A DNA stretch of 9,274 bases from Verrucomicrobiota bacterium (GTDB lineage Bacteria > Verrucomicrobiota > Verrucomicrobiia > Limisphaerales > DSYF01), in assembly GCA_025457725.1 (NCBI GenBank), contig JALOTU010000068.1, forward strand, positions 1-9,274, read 5' to 3'. Of the stretch, positions 1 through 7,043 are shown piece after piece (positions within the stretch are counted from its first letter, which is position 1; each line of letters starts with the position of its first letter). A program made the translations under genes and the position numbers. Under the pieces are notes generated by a model. The model had not been told where the DNA came from. It did no database searches and saw only the letters and a list, made by a program, of their open reading frames with translations.

Positions 1-1
1 C

Positions 2-124
2 AACATTGCACGGCCGCGTGAAGACCGGCCTCCTGGTGGAGGCGGCGGCGGCGGTCGCGGTCCTCGTCGCGATTACGGCGGCGGCGGTGGGGGTGGCGGC
101 GGTGGTCGTCGGGAGCGCTACTAA
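2..124 (+). CDS. Glycine-rich RNA-binding protein (RRM family), C-terminal fragment
   Basis: Only the last 40 codons are in the window; the start lies upstream. The reading frame ends with TAA at 122-124. The fragment opens with NIARPRED, which resembles the end of the last beta strand of an RNA recognition motif (typically VNxARPRE). It then runs into two glycine tracts separated by an arginine-rich patch (GRGPRRDY) and ends RRERY. This architecture, one RRM plus a Gly/Arg tail, is typical of small bacterial RNA-binding proteins related to plant and cyanobacterial glycine-rich RRM proteins, which bind single-stranded RNA and are often linked to cold or stress responses. The role here is inferred from the tail only, because the RNP1 and RNP2 motifs are outside the window. 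A strong terminator follows 17 bases after the stop, so this gene ends its transcription unit. Confidence 0.8.
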   Translation, partial: NIARPREDRPPGGGGGGGRGPRRDYGGGGGGGGGGRRERY

Positions 125-140
125 TTTCTGACAACAGCAA

Positions 141-180
141 CAAAGCGGGGCAGCCTCCGGGTTGCCCCGCCTTTGCTTTT
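141..180 (+). terminator. Rho-independent terminator, probably bidirectional
   Basis: The arm CAAAGCGGGGCA (141-152) pairs with TGCCCCGC-C-TTTG (163-175), with a single bulged C and a loop of about 10 bases. CTTTT follows. It lies directly after the RRM gene stop. Read on the minus strand, the same hairpin is followed by the T-rich TTTGTTGCTGTTG, so it could also stop transcripts arriving from the minus-strand genes at 249-795. Confidence 0.85.
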
Positions 181-248
181 GAGGTTTCGCCTGCAGAGGA
201 GGCGAGGTCCATCAGAGCTGCCTTCCGCACCTCCGATCCTGTGTTGAA

Positions 249-512
249 TCAGGCGTAGAGTTGGCTGACGACGGCCTCGAAGAATCGCCTGTCGAGACGC
301 CCGTGCTGGAGTGCTGCATGGACTAGCCCTCGTTCAGCGAGATCGCAGGAGATTCCGGTGTCCTCGGCAATGCATTTTGCCAGATGGCGGAAGAACCCAT
401 CCTCCTGAATGGGCAGCCTCATCTGAGCGGCGGGGGGTGAAATGAATCCTTCGTCGCAAAGGTATTTATAGCGAAGAACGTCCACGAGCACTTTTTCGTA
501 TGATACTATCAT
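249..512 (-). CDS. Hypothetical protein, 87 aa
   Basis: I do not recognise this protein. The frame stays open upstream to 638, but the ATG at 512 is preferred. It has a GGA-TTGGAG purine-rich stretch with GGAG seven bases upstream, and it follows the stop of the preceding minus-strand ORF by one base (TAA-C-ATG), the usual arrangement for translational coupling. The product begins MIVSYEKVLVDVLRYKYL and ends EAVVSQLYA. It looks soluble and mostly helical, with no signal peptide, membrane segment or obvious DNA-binding motif. The C-terminal half (EDTGISCDLAERGLVHAAL) has an amphipathic character. It would be the second gene of a two-gene cassette. Codon bias is weaker than in the dehydrogenase genes, so it could be a fast-evolving accessory gene or a chance ORF. 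Confidence 0.5.
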   Translation of the reverse strand: MIVSYEKVLVDVLRYKYLCDEGFISPPAAQMRLPIQEDGFFRHLAKCIAEDTGISCDLAERGLVHAALQHGRLDRRFFEAVVSQLYA

Positions 513-513
513 G

Positions 514-768
514 TTACAACTCCAATCCTGCGAGAAAGCTGAAGGCGCGATCCGATGGCGGGCGGTTGATTGGCTCCCTAGTTTCTCTCGTTTCCTGAGG
601 CAGCCTAGTGCGTACCAGAAGCAATCTGGCCGGCTCATCGGGGAGCATTACGGAACGGACTGCATGGCACGCAAACTGAAAGTGGAGTGTGACTTGGAAC
701 GGAGTTGTGGCGCCGATCAGAGATGATCCTTTGGCCTCGGAGAAGCGCAAATGCGCCCTCATGGACAT
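514..768 (-). CDS. Hypothetical protein, 84 aa (or 82 aa)
   Basis: I do not recognise this protein. The frame is open further upstream (a TTG at 852 gives 112 residues), but an ATG start at 768 or 762 is more likely. A GAAGAGG sequence lies just before both ATGs, best spaced (eight bases) for the one at 762. A perfect TATAAT at 795-790 would start transcription only about 15-20 bases ahead. The product begins MSMRAHLRFSEAKG, has a short hydrophobic/beta-like middle (PFQVTLHFQFACHAV) and an Arg/Pro/Glu-rich third quarter, and ends FSFLAGLEL. The stop codon is one base from the start of the next minus-strand ORF, whose ribosome binding site lies inside this gene. Third-position GC is unremarkable, so the coding case rests on the layout rather than composition. 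It may be a leader region instead of a gene. Confidence 0.35.
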   Translation of the reverse strand: MSMRAHLRFSEAKGSSLIGATTPFQVTLHFQFACHAVRSVMLPDEPARLLLVRTRLPQETRETREPINRPPSDRAFSFLAGLEL

Positions 769-789
769 GCCCTCTTCAAGTTGCTCGGG

Positions 790-795
790 ATTATA
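790..795 (-). promoter_or_regulatory. Candidate -10 box (TATAAT) for the two small minus-strand ORFs
   Basis: On the minus strand the sequence reads CATTATAATCCC, a perfect sigma-70-type -10 hexamer, unusual in this GC-rich window. Transcription would begin near 782, giving a short leader with GAAGAGG before the ATGs at 768 and 762. No convincing -35 hexamer is seen at 16-18 bases, so the promoter would need an activator or be weak. Confidence 0.4.
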
Positions 796-960
796 ATGCT
801 TGAAGGCCAGGGGCTTTTCTTGAACTGGGGCCTTCGTAGAGAATGCGGCCAACGTTTGGAAATGCGGCAGGCATAATCGCTGGTTGCCGCTGTATGCTTC
901 TGGTTGCGATGGACTCCAACTCCGTTGCGATCTCGGGAGGCTGTTGAAACGCCTTCAGCG

Positions 961-2295
961 TCAGGTGGTGATGCGAGCCATCTTCCAGGGAGCCCGATAG
1001 GGACGGGTCAGCAACCGGGATGCATCAGAATCATCCGGAATGGTCTCGTGTTGATGGTCCCACCGGATTTTCCTTCCCACCATCATTGAAATGAGGCCCA
1101 GATGCCCAGGAATGGTGGAATTGTGGGCCACCTCCACCGGCGTAATCGTCGGCTTGCCGGACTTGATGCAGTCAATGAAGTTTCGCTGATGGTTTGGGGA
1201 TACATAGAGAGGCGCCACCGTGCGCATTTCGTCAGGCAAACGTTTGTAGTCCTCTTTCCAGCTCGGATTTGAGGCGTCAAAGCCGTCGCGATTAACCCAT
1301 ACCCAACCGTCGGTGCCGATCCATTTCGTGCCCATCTTGATGTCTTTGTAGCCGCCGGCGATGGTCATGGTGACGTTCTGCGGGAACTGGAGGTTGATCC
1401 GGTAGCGTGTGGCTGTGTTCCAGGCGGCTTCCGGTGCCGGAAACTCCCCTGCACCATCGATGTCAGTAGGGCCGACGGCATCGAAGCCAAGACCCCAGAG
1501 AGCGATGTCGCAGTGGTGCCCCACCCAGTCAAGCAGTTGGCCTCCCCCCGTATTGTAATTCCAGCGCCAGTTCTTGTGCACCCGTCCTTCGATGTAGGCC
1601 TCCATTGCAGAAGGGCCGATCCAGAAATCGTAGTCCAATTCAGCCGGCGGATCCGTTGGTGTCAGTTTATCCCCGGTGCCCGCAAAGTCATTGTGTCCCG
1701 AGGGCAATCCGACCTCGACGTGCTTTACTTTGCCGATATGCCCATTGGCGACCAGTTCCGCAGCCTTGTGAAAGTCAGCCACTGACCGCTGCCAGGAACC
1801 GGTTTGCCAGATCACCCCTTTCCTCTGCACGGCGTTTACGATGGCGCGCTGTTCGACGATCGTCCGAGCCAGCGGCTTTTCACCGTAGATGTGCTTTCTC
1901 CGGTCCGCGGCTTCGATGGCGGTGAGCATGTGCCAGTGATCCGGCACGGCGAGCATTACCGCATCAATATCCTTGCGGGCCATCAGTTTTCGGTAATCGT
2001 GGTAGGCCTTGCAATCTTGGTTCTGGTAATGCCCGTTGATGGTGTCCACAGCGTCCTGCAAATGGTTCTGGTCCAGATCGCAGGCGGCGACCACCTGGCA
2101 ATCCTTCATTCCCAGGAATGCCTGGGTGTTGCTCGGCCCCATCATGCCCCACCCCACCACGCCCAAAGTGATGCGGTTGGATGGCGCGTTCTTGCCAAAC
2201 ACCGAGGAAGGAAGAATGGTGGGGGCGGCGATGGCCAATCCGGTGGACGCGAGGAACTGTCGCCGTGTCATTGAGCGTGGAGCGGAGCTTTTCAT
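961..2295 (-). CDS. Gfo/Idh/MocA family oxidoreductase, Tat-exported
   Basis: The 444-residue product belongs to the Gfo/Idh/MocA family of NAD(P)-dependent dehydrogenases acting on sugars and related polyols. Residues 9-35 form a twin-arginine signal: MTRRQFLAS, then a hydrophobic stretch, then PSSVFG near the likely cleavage region, pointing to export in folded form. The Rossmann dinucleotide site follows (GVVGWGMMG, 45-53). The family EKP motif is at 139-141 (YGEKPLA), with the lysine expected near the cofactor and substrate. A GGGQLLDWVGHHCD segment (250-263) carries the D/HxxD residues typical of the catalytic domain. Secreted paralogues of this type are abundant in Planctomycetes and Verrucomicrobia; their substrates are mostly unknown, so I give no specific reaction. 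The ATG at 2295 has no clear Shine-Dalgarno; the ATG eight codons downstream (2271) would keep the whole Tat motif. The gene is divergent from the dehydrogenase operon and has no obvious partner here. Confidence 0.93.
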   Translation of the reverse strand: MKSSAPRSMTRRQFLASTGLAIAAPTILPSSVFGKNAPSNRITLGVVGWGMMGPSNTQAFLGMKDCQVVAACDLDQNHLQDAVDTINGHYQNQDCKAYHDYRKLMARKDIDAVMLAVPDHWHMLTAIEAADRRKHIYGEKPLARTIVEQRAIVNAVQRKGVIWQTGSWQRSVADFHKAAELVANGHIGKVKHVEVGLPSGHNDFAGTGDKLTPTDPPAELDYDFWIGPSAMEAYIEGRVHKNWRWNYNTGGGQLLDWVGHHCDIALWGLGFDAVGPTDIDGAGEFPAPEAAWNTATRYRINLQFPQNVTMTIAGGYKDIKMGTKWIGTDGWVWVNRDGFDASNPSWKEDYKRLPDEMRTVAPLYVSPNHQRNFIDCIKSGKPTITPVEVAHNSTIPGHLGLISMMVGRKIRWDHQHETIPDDSDASRLLTRPYRAPWKMARITT

Positions 2296-2378
2296 ATTGG
2301 GCTTTGACGAGTTTGTTTTGTGGCTCTATTCAATAAGCAACGGGATGATTAGTCCAGCAGGATGTTCTGACTATCCCA

Positions 2379-2406
2379 TTGACTGTGGACAAGTTCGACC
2401 TACTTT
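2379..2406 (+). promoter_or_regulatory. Candidate promoter of the pyruvate dehydrogenase operon
   Basis: TTGACT (2379-2384) is a 5/6 match to the -35 consensus. After 16 bases comes TACTTT (2401-2406), which keeps the first two and last bases of a -10 box. A start near 2413 would give a leader of about 80 bases before the E1 start. It lies in the 198-base divergent gap. The -10 is weak, so this is a plausible rather than firm call. Confidence 0.35.
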
Positions 2407-2416
2407 GTTTGTCTGC

Positions 2417-2435
2417 CTCGCCAATTCGCGGCGAG
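2417..2435. repeat. Inverted repeat in the E1 leader
   Basis: CTCGCC (2417-2422) and GGCGAG (2430-2435) are perfect inverted copies around a seven-base centre. The site lies just downstream of the candidate transcription start for the dehydrogenase operon, where it could act as an operator or as a leader hairpin. No poly-T tract follows, so it is not an intrinsic terminator. Confidence 0.4.
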
Positions 2436-2493
2436 CTCCTCGACCAAATGGATCACCGCGGGTCCCCGGCAGGGCTATGCACCGATCACTGAA

Positions 2494-5190
2494 GTGAAAA
2501 GACCAGATCCCAGCTCAAAATCGACATCAAACCAGACTGCAATCGGCTCTGGTGGCAAGTGGTTCGACGTCCTGTCCTCGATCTTCGACCTGGCCGCTGG
2601 CAGCGAGGGAGTGGAGAAGACGGGGCGCCTTGCCGGGGGGCTTCTGGAACACCTTCGGCAGGCGGGCATTCAGGCGCCGAAGCCGGTCAGTACACCCTAT
2701 CGCAATACGATCCCGGTTGCGGCTCAGGCTCCTTTTCCCGGTGATTTGGAGATGGAGCGCCGGATCAAGAGTTACCTGCGGTGGAACGCGATGGCCATGG
2801 TAGTCAACGCCAACCGCAAGCACACCGGACTGGGTGGCCACATTTCTTCCTTCGCCTCCAGTGCGACCCTTTACGAGGTGGCTTTCAACCACTTCTTTCG
2901 CGGGCCGACGGGAGATTTCGCTGGGGATCAGGTTTATTTTCAGGGGCATGCGTCGCCGGGAGTCTATGCGCGGGCATTCCTGGAAGGCCGGCTCGAGGAG
3001 CAGCACCTGCAGAACTTCCGCCAGGAGTTGGCGGAAGGAGGCGGACTCTCCTCCTATCCGCATCCGTATTTGATGCCGGACTTCTGGCAGTTCCCGACAG
3101 TGTCTATGGGGCTGGGGCCCATCCTTTCCATCTATCAAGCCCGTTTCAACCGTTACCTGAAGGCACGCGGGTTTATCAATGGTGAGGAACCGCGTGTGTT
3201 TTGCTATGTGGGGGACGGCGAAAGCGACGAACCTGAAACCTTGGGGTCGTTGACACTGGCCTCCCGCGAGAATCTCGACAACCTGATCTGGGTGGTAAAC
3301 TGCAACCTGCAGCGCCTCGACGGTCCAGTGCGCGGCAACGGCAAAATCATCCAGGAACTCGAAGCCGCCTTCCGCGGCGCAGGCTGGAATGTGATCAAGG
3401 TGATCTGGGGCAGCAACTGGGATCCGCTTCTGGCCGCCGACACCTCCGGGCTGCTGCTCAAGCGGATGGAAGAGGCGGTCGATGGCGATTACCAGAAGTA
3501 TTCGGTCGAGCCAGGTAGCTATACGCGCAAGCACTTTTTCGGCAAGTATCCTGAGCTGCTGAAGTTGGTGAATCACCTGACCGATGCGGAGATTCACAAG
3601 TTGCTGCGCGGCGGGCACGACTCCCGGAAGGTCTACGCGGCCTACAAGGCTGCCATCGAACACCGGGGTGGACCCACCGTGATCCTTGCCAAGACCATCA
3701 AGGGTTACGGATTGGGCGAGGCGGGTGAAGGCCGCAACATTTCGCATCAGCAGAAAAAGATGAACGAGAAGGAACTGCGCGAGTTCCGCGCGCGGTTCAA
3801 CATTCCGATTAGTGACGAAGTAATTGCCGAGACCCCCTTCTATCGGCCTCCAGAGGGGAGCCCGGAGCACAAGTACCTGAAGCAGCGGCGCAAGGTTCTC
3901 GGAGGGATGTTGCCCATGCGACGAACGTCAACCGAGGTGATCCAGGCCCCCAGACTCGACTTCTTTGGGGAATTCTTCAAAGGCTCGGGCAAATTCGAGG
4001 TGTCCACCACGATGGCGTTTGTGCGATTGTTGTCGCTGCTGCTGAAGCACAAGGAACTCGGACGTCGGGTGGTGCCCATCATCCCCGATGAGGCGCGCAC
4101 TTTCGGCATGGATGCGCTGTTCCGCGAAATAGGCATCTACGCGCACAAGGGACAGCTGTATGACCCGGTGGACAGCAAGTCGCTGCTCTATTATCACGAG
4201 ACCAAGGATGGTCAAATCCTTGAGGAGGGGATAACCGAGGCGGGGGCCATGTCGTCCTTTATCGCGGCGGGCACGGCCTATGCCAGTCACGGCACGCACA
4301 TGATCCCGTTCTACGTCTACTACTCGATGTTTGGCTTCCAGCGCATCGGCGATCAGATGTGGCTGGCTGGCGACATCAAAGCCAGGGGTTTCCTGCTCGG
4401 GGCCACCGCGGGTCGAACGACGCTCAATGGCGAAGGGTTGCAGCATCAGGACGGGCATTCGTTGCTCCACGCCAGTACCATTCCCACACTCATGGCGTAC
4501 GATCCGGCCTTTGCTTATGAATTGGCGGTGATCATCGCCGATGGGCTGAAGCGAATGTATCAGGATGGGCAGGACCTGTTCTATTACCTCTCCCTCTACA
4601 ATGAGAACTATCACATGCCGGCCATGCCCGAGGGTGTGGAGGAGGGGATTCTCAAAGGCTTGTACCGATGTTCTGCCGGGCCGAAGGAGGCAAAGCTCAA
4701 GGCCCATATCCTGGGCAGCGGCCCGATTCTGCTGCAGGCGCTGCAGGCCCAGAGAATCCTGGGAGAGCGCTACGGTGTCTCGGCCGATGTCTGGAGCGCC
4801 ACCAGTTTCAAGGCTTTGCGAACCGATGCCTTGCGCTGCCGTCGCTGGAACATGTTTCATCCCACCGAAACCCCTCGGAAGTCCTATGTGGAGTCCCTGT
4901 TGGAGAGGGAGCAAGGGCCGTTCGTGGCGGTGACTGACAATATCCGGACCGTGCCCGATCAAATCGCCCCTTGGGTGCCGGGTGGCTTGATGACGCTGGG
5001 CACGGATGGCTTTGGTCGGAGCGACACCCGCGAGCGGTTGCGCCGTTTCTTCGAGGTGGATGCGGAGTGCACGGTGGTCGCCACGCTCTACGCGTTGGCG
5101 AAGCAGGGGGCTGTGGAGCCCTCGTTGGTGGCGCAAGCCATTCAGGAACTCGGGGTGGATCCCGGCAAAAGTCATCCTGAAATCGTTTAA
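2494..5190 (+). CDS. aceE: Pyruvate dehydrogenase E1 component, homodimeric type
   Basis: E1 decarboxylates pyruvate with thiamine diphosphate and transfers the acetyl group to the lipoyl arm of E2. The 898 residues are close in length to Escherichia coli AceE (887) and colinear with it from the N-terminal helix (GKWFDVLSSIFDL, 22-34). Recognisable parts are the YRNTIP and ERRIKSYLRWNAM segments, GHASPG (151-156), the thiamine-diphosphate/Mg motif GDGESDEPE (240-248) closing with NCNLQRLDGPV (269-279), and the active-site loop GEGRNISHQ (411-419) with H418. The second half holds EEGITEAGA, with the expected activating glutamate, then SMFGFQRIGD, GRTTLNGEGLQH and ENYHMPAMPEG. The start is GTG at 2494. 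No ATG lies in frame before residue 86, and homology covers residues from about 20, so GTG is preferred despite no clear Shine-Dalgarno. It is the first gene of the operon; E2 follows after 26 bases. Confidence 0.97.
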   Translation: MKRPDPSSKSTSNQTAIGSGGKWFDVLSSIFDLAAGSEGVEKTGRLAGGLLEHLRQAGIQAPKPVSTPYRNTIPVAAQAPFPGDLEMERRIKSYLRWNAMAMVVNANRKHTGLGGHISSFASSATLYEVAFNHFFRGPTGDFAGDQVYFQGHASPGVYARAFLEGRLEEQHLQNFRQELAEGGGLSSYPHPYLMPDFWQFPTVSMGLGPILSIYQARFNRYLKARGFINGEEPRVFCYVGDGESDEPETLGSLTLASRENLDNLIWVVNCNLQRLDGPVRGNGKIIQELEAAFRGAGWNVIKVIWGSNWDPLLAADTSGLLLKRMEEAVDGDYQKYSVEPGSYTRKHFFGKYPELLKLVNHLTDAEIHKLLRGGHDSRKVYAAYKAAIEHRGGPTVILAKTIKGYGLGEAGEGRNISHQQKKMNEKELREFRARFNIPISDEVIAETPFYRPPEGSPEHKYLKQRRKVLGGMLPMRRTSTEVIQAPRLDFFGEFFKGSGKFEVSTTMAFVRLLSLLLKHKELGRRVVPIIPDEARTFGMDALFREIGIYAHKGQLYDPVDSKSLLYYHETKDGQILEEGITEAGAMSSFIAAGTAYASHGTHMIPFYVYYSMFGFQRIGDQMWLAGDIKARGFLLGATAGRTTLNGEGLQHQDGHSLLHASTIPTLMAYDPAFAYELAVIIADGLKRMYQDGQDLFYYLSLYNENYHMPAMPEGVEEGILKGLYRCSAGPKEAKLKAHILGSGPILLQALQAQRILGERYGVSADVWSATSFKALRTDALRCRRWNMFHPTETPRKSYVESLLEREQGPFVAVTDNIRTVPDQIAPWVPGGLMTLGTDGFGRSDTRERLRRFFEVDAECTVVATLYALAKQGAVEPSLVAQAIQELGVDPGKSHPEIV

Positions 5191-5202
5191 TAGCTGGAGC
5201 GC

Positions 5203-5209
5203 GAGAGAG
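5203..5209 (+). promoter_or_regulatory. Ribosome binding site for E2
   Basis: GAGAGAG lies seven bases before the ATG at 5217, in the 26-base gap after the E1 stop. It supports the chosen start of the E2 gene. Confidence 0.6.
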
Positions 5210-5216
5210 CACGAAT

Positions 5217-6485
5217 ATGGATTTCAAACTTCCGATGTTGGGTGAGGGATCCGATTCCGGCGTCGTGGTGACCCTGCATGTGAAAGAGGGTGATTCGATC
5301 GCCAAGGATCAGCCGGTCCTCGAGTTGGAGAATGAGAAGGCGGTGGCGTCCATTCCATCCAGCGTGGCAGGCGTGGTGACCGGGATTTACGTCAAGCCGG
5401 GCGATAAGATCAGCGTGGGAACACGGATCCTTTCTGTTTCCGCCAAAGAAGGGGAGGAAGCCCCGTCTGCGGAAACGGAGAGTCCCCAACCAGCTCCGAC
5501 ACCCGCACCCAAGAAGGAAGCGTCCGCGTCCACGGCGATTCCGCCTGCCGCCGCGCCGCTGCCGACCGGCATAGCGCCGGCTGCGGCTCCCTCCATTCGC
5601 AAGCTGGCCGGGGACCTTGGGTTGGACCTCACCCGCGTTCGCGGCAGCGGTCGTGGGGGGCGCATTGAGCTGGGGGATCTGCGCAATTACGTTCAACAGC
5701 TGCAGTCGCTGGCCTTTGCTCAGCAGGCGCAAACGGCCCTCAGTCCCAAGGCCGCCCCGGAGTCCATTGATTTCTCCCGGTGGGGTCCAGTCCTGAAGAA
5801 GCCGATCACGCCACTGCGCGCCACCATCGCCCGGCGCATGGTGGAGAACTGGAACGCCATCCCGCATGTGACCCAGTTCGAGGAGGCGGACATCACCGGC
5901 CTGCTGGCGATGCGCAAGAAGTTTGTGGCTGCCTACGAGGAAAAGGGCGCTCGATTGACCGTGACCTCCATGCTGCTCAAGTCGGTAGTGGACACCTTGC
6001 GCAAGCATCCGTCCTTCAACTGCAGCCTGGACGAGGCGGCCGGGCAGTTTGTTTTCAAGGAATATTACCACCTTGGCATTGCAGTGGACACGGACCATGG
6101 ACTCATCGTGCCGGTGATACGCGATGCCGACAAAAAGACCGTCTTTCAGCTGGCTAAGGAATTGGAGGAGCTCGCCGCCAAGGCGCGGGAGCGCAAGGTT
6201 GCCGGCGAGGATCTGAAGGGGGGCACCTTCACCATTTCCAACCAGGGCGGCATCGGCGGGGCGCACTTCACGCCCATCGTGAACAAGCCCGAGGTTGCCA
6301 TTCTTGGTCTCGGCAAAGCTGCGCTCAAGCCGGCGGTGCGCGATGGCAACGTGGAGCCGCGTATGCTGCTGCCCCTGGCCATTTCCTATGATCATCGTGT
6401 GATCGACGGCGGGAACGCCGCCCGGTTCGCCGTGGATCTGGTGGCGGCTATCCAGGGGTTTGAAGAGAAGGGGTTGATGCTCTAG
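5217..6485 (+). CDS. aceF: Dihydrolipoamide acetyltransferase, E2 of pyruvate dehydrogenase
   Basis: E2 forms the core of the complex and moves the acetyl group from its lipoyl arm to CoA. The domain order is complete. A single lipoyl domain spans about 1-76, with the lipoylated lysine predicted at K41 in LELENEKAVASIPS. An Ala/Pro-rich flexible linker follows (about 82-124). The peripheral-subunit-binding domain is at 125-160 (PSIRKLAGDLGLDLTRVRGSG...GGRIELGDLRNYV), and a second linker reaches about 192. The catalytic domain then runs to the end with the DHRVIDG motif (392-398; H393 and D397 the expected catalytic residues) and the SNQGGIGG segment near 341-348. With 422 residues it is a one-lipoyl E2, shorter than the three-lipoyl E. 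coli AceF. It lies between E1 and a four-helix-bundle gene, with E3 next, which assigns it to the pyruvate rather than the oxoglutarate or branched-chain complex. Confidence 0.95.
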   Translation: MDFKLPMLGEGSDSGVVVTLHVKEGDSIAKDQPVLELENEKAVASIPSSVAGVVTGIYVKPGDKISVGTRILSVSAKEGEEAPSAETESPQPAPTPAPKKEASASTAIPPAAAPLPTGIAPAAAPSIRKLAGDLGLDLTRVRGSGRGGRIELGDLRNYVQQLQSLAFAQQAQTALSPKAAPESIDFSRWGPVLKKPITPLRATIARRMVENWNAIPHVTQFEEADITGLLAMRKKFVAAYEEKGARLTVTSMLLKSVVDTLRKHPSFNCSLDEAAGQFVFKEYYHLGIAVDTDHGLIVPVIRDADKKTVFQLAKELEELAAKARERKVAGEDLKGGTFTISNQGGIGGAHFTPIVNKPEVAILGLGKAALKPAVRDGNVEPRMLLPLAISYDHRVIDGGNAARFAVDLVAAIQGFEEKGLML

Positions 6486-6533
6486 GCCCCGTCTTTCTCT
6501 TCCTCGTTCTCTTTCGCCTTTTCGACAAGCGAT

Positions 6534-7040
6534 ATGAAGGATCACTCAATCAACCCTGATGGTGGCAATTCCGTTGATACCGTGTTCCACCTCGCCCATG
6601 AGCGTCTCGAGGTGTACCGGATGGGGCTGGCCTTTGTCGCGTGGGTGGCGGAGCTGTTGGAGGAAGTCGAAGCAAGTGGCGTGAAGCGCCTGCGTGAGGT
6701 CATGGATCGCGCCAGCCTCTCCCTTTTGCTGAATACTGCGGAGGGTAACGGCAAACGCCTGCGGCCCGTCCGAGCGAAGTTCTTCGATCATGCGCGCGGT
6801 TCGGCAACAGAGTGTGCCGCATGCCCGGATGCGCTGGTGGCCAGGAAGGCTGCGTGCGAGTTGCGAGTGGCCCCCGGCAAGCCAGTGCTCGTCCAAACCA
6901 TTGCGATGCTGTCGCGGTTGATTGAAATATCCGACGAGCCCTGCAGGTTCAAAGAGGACGAGGTGCCGTACCTGTCGGAAGGGTTTGATGCTTCCGAAGA
7001 AGCCTGCTGCGTTAAAGACACCGAGATAGAGAAGGATTGA
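6534..7040 (+). CDS. Four-helix-bundle protein (S23 / 23S rRNA intervening-sequence type)
   Basis: The 168-residue product matches the four-helix-bundle family first found encoded in 23S rRNA intervening sequences. Signatures in order are ERLEVYRMGLAFVAWVAELL (23-42), the first helix with the (D/R)LxVY pattern; LREVMDRASLSLLLNTAEGNGK (53-74), with the hallmark N-AEG-GK turn; and RAKFFDHARGSATECAACPDALVARKA (80-106). A last helix follows at PVLVQTIAMLSRLIEI (117-132). The tail from about 135 is acidic, beyond the usual family core of about 120 residues and unlike anything I know. Biochemical function is unknown for the family. It is the third gene of the dehydrogenase operon, 48 bases after E2 and three bases before E3. 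The ATG has no clear Shine-Dalgarno. Its last codons contain the E3 ribosome binding site, so translation of the two is likely coupled. No rRNA flanks it, so it is not an intervening sequence here. Confidence 0.85.
   Translation: MKDHSINPDGGNSVDTVFHLAHERLEVYRMGLAFVAWVAELLEEVEASGVKRLREVMDRASLSLLLNTAEGNGKRLRPVRAKFFDHARGSATECAACPDALVARKAACELRVAPGKPVLVQTIAMLSRLIEISDEPCRFKEDEVPYLSEGFDASEEACCVKDTEIEKD
7030..7035 (+). promoter_or_regulatory. Ribosome binding site for E3, inside the four-helix-bundle gene
   Basis: GAAGGA, within the last codons of the upstream gene, lies about eight bases before the ATG at 7044, with the upstream TGA between them. This fixes the E3 start and suggests the two genes are translationally linked. 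Confidence 0.6.
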
Positions 7041-7043
7041 ACC

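Noticed and set aside
41..106. GGC/GGT repeat tract considered as a microsatellite
   Set aside because: It is the in-frame glycine-rich tail of the RRM protein and needs no separate explanation.
513..638. N-terminal extension of the 87-residue ORF up to 638
   Set aside because: It would overlap the neighbouring ORF almost fully, whereas the ATG at 512 has a good ribosome binding site and an operon-like junction.
514..852. A 112-residue version of the upstream small minus-strand ORF, starting at TTG 852
   Set aside because: The TTG has no ribosome binding site, and the candidate -10 box at 795-790 would lie inside the gene. The ATGs at 768 and 762 fit better.
2527..5175. Two long minus-strand open frames (447 and 415 codons) opposite the E1 gene
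   Set aside because: They lie wholly antisense to a gene with strong AceE homology. Their translations show no family motifs, and long antisense frames are common in GC-rich coding DNA.
5187..6545. A 452-codon minus-strand frame opposite E2
   Set aside because: It is antisense to a complete E2 gene, has a low-complexity Gly/Arg-rich translation and no recognisable domain.
6534..7040. 23S rRNA intervening sequence
   Set aside because: The protein family fits, but the flanks are E2 and E3 coding genes, with no rRNA sequence on either side.
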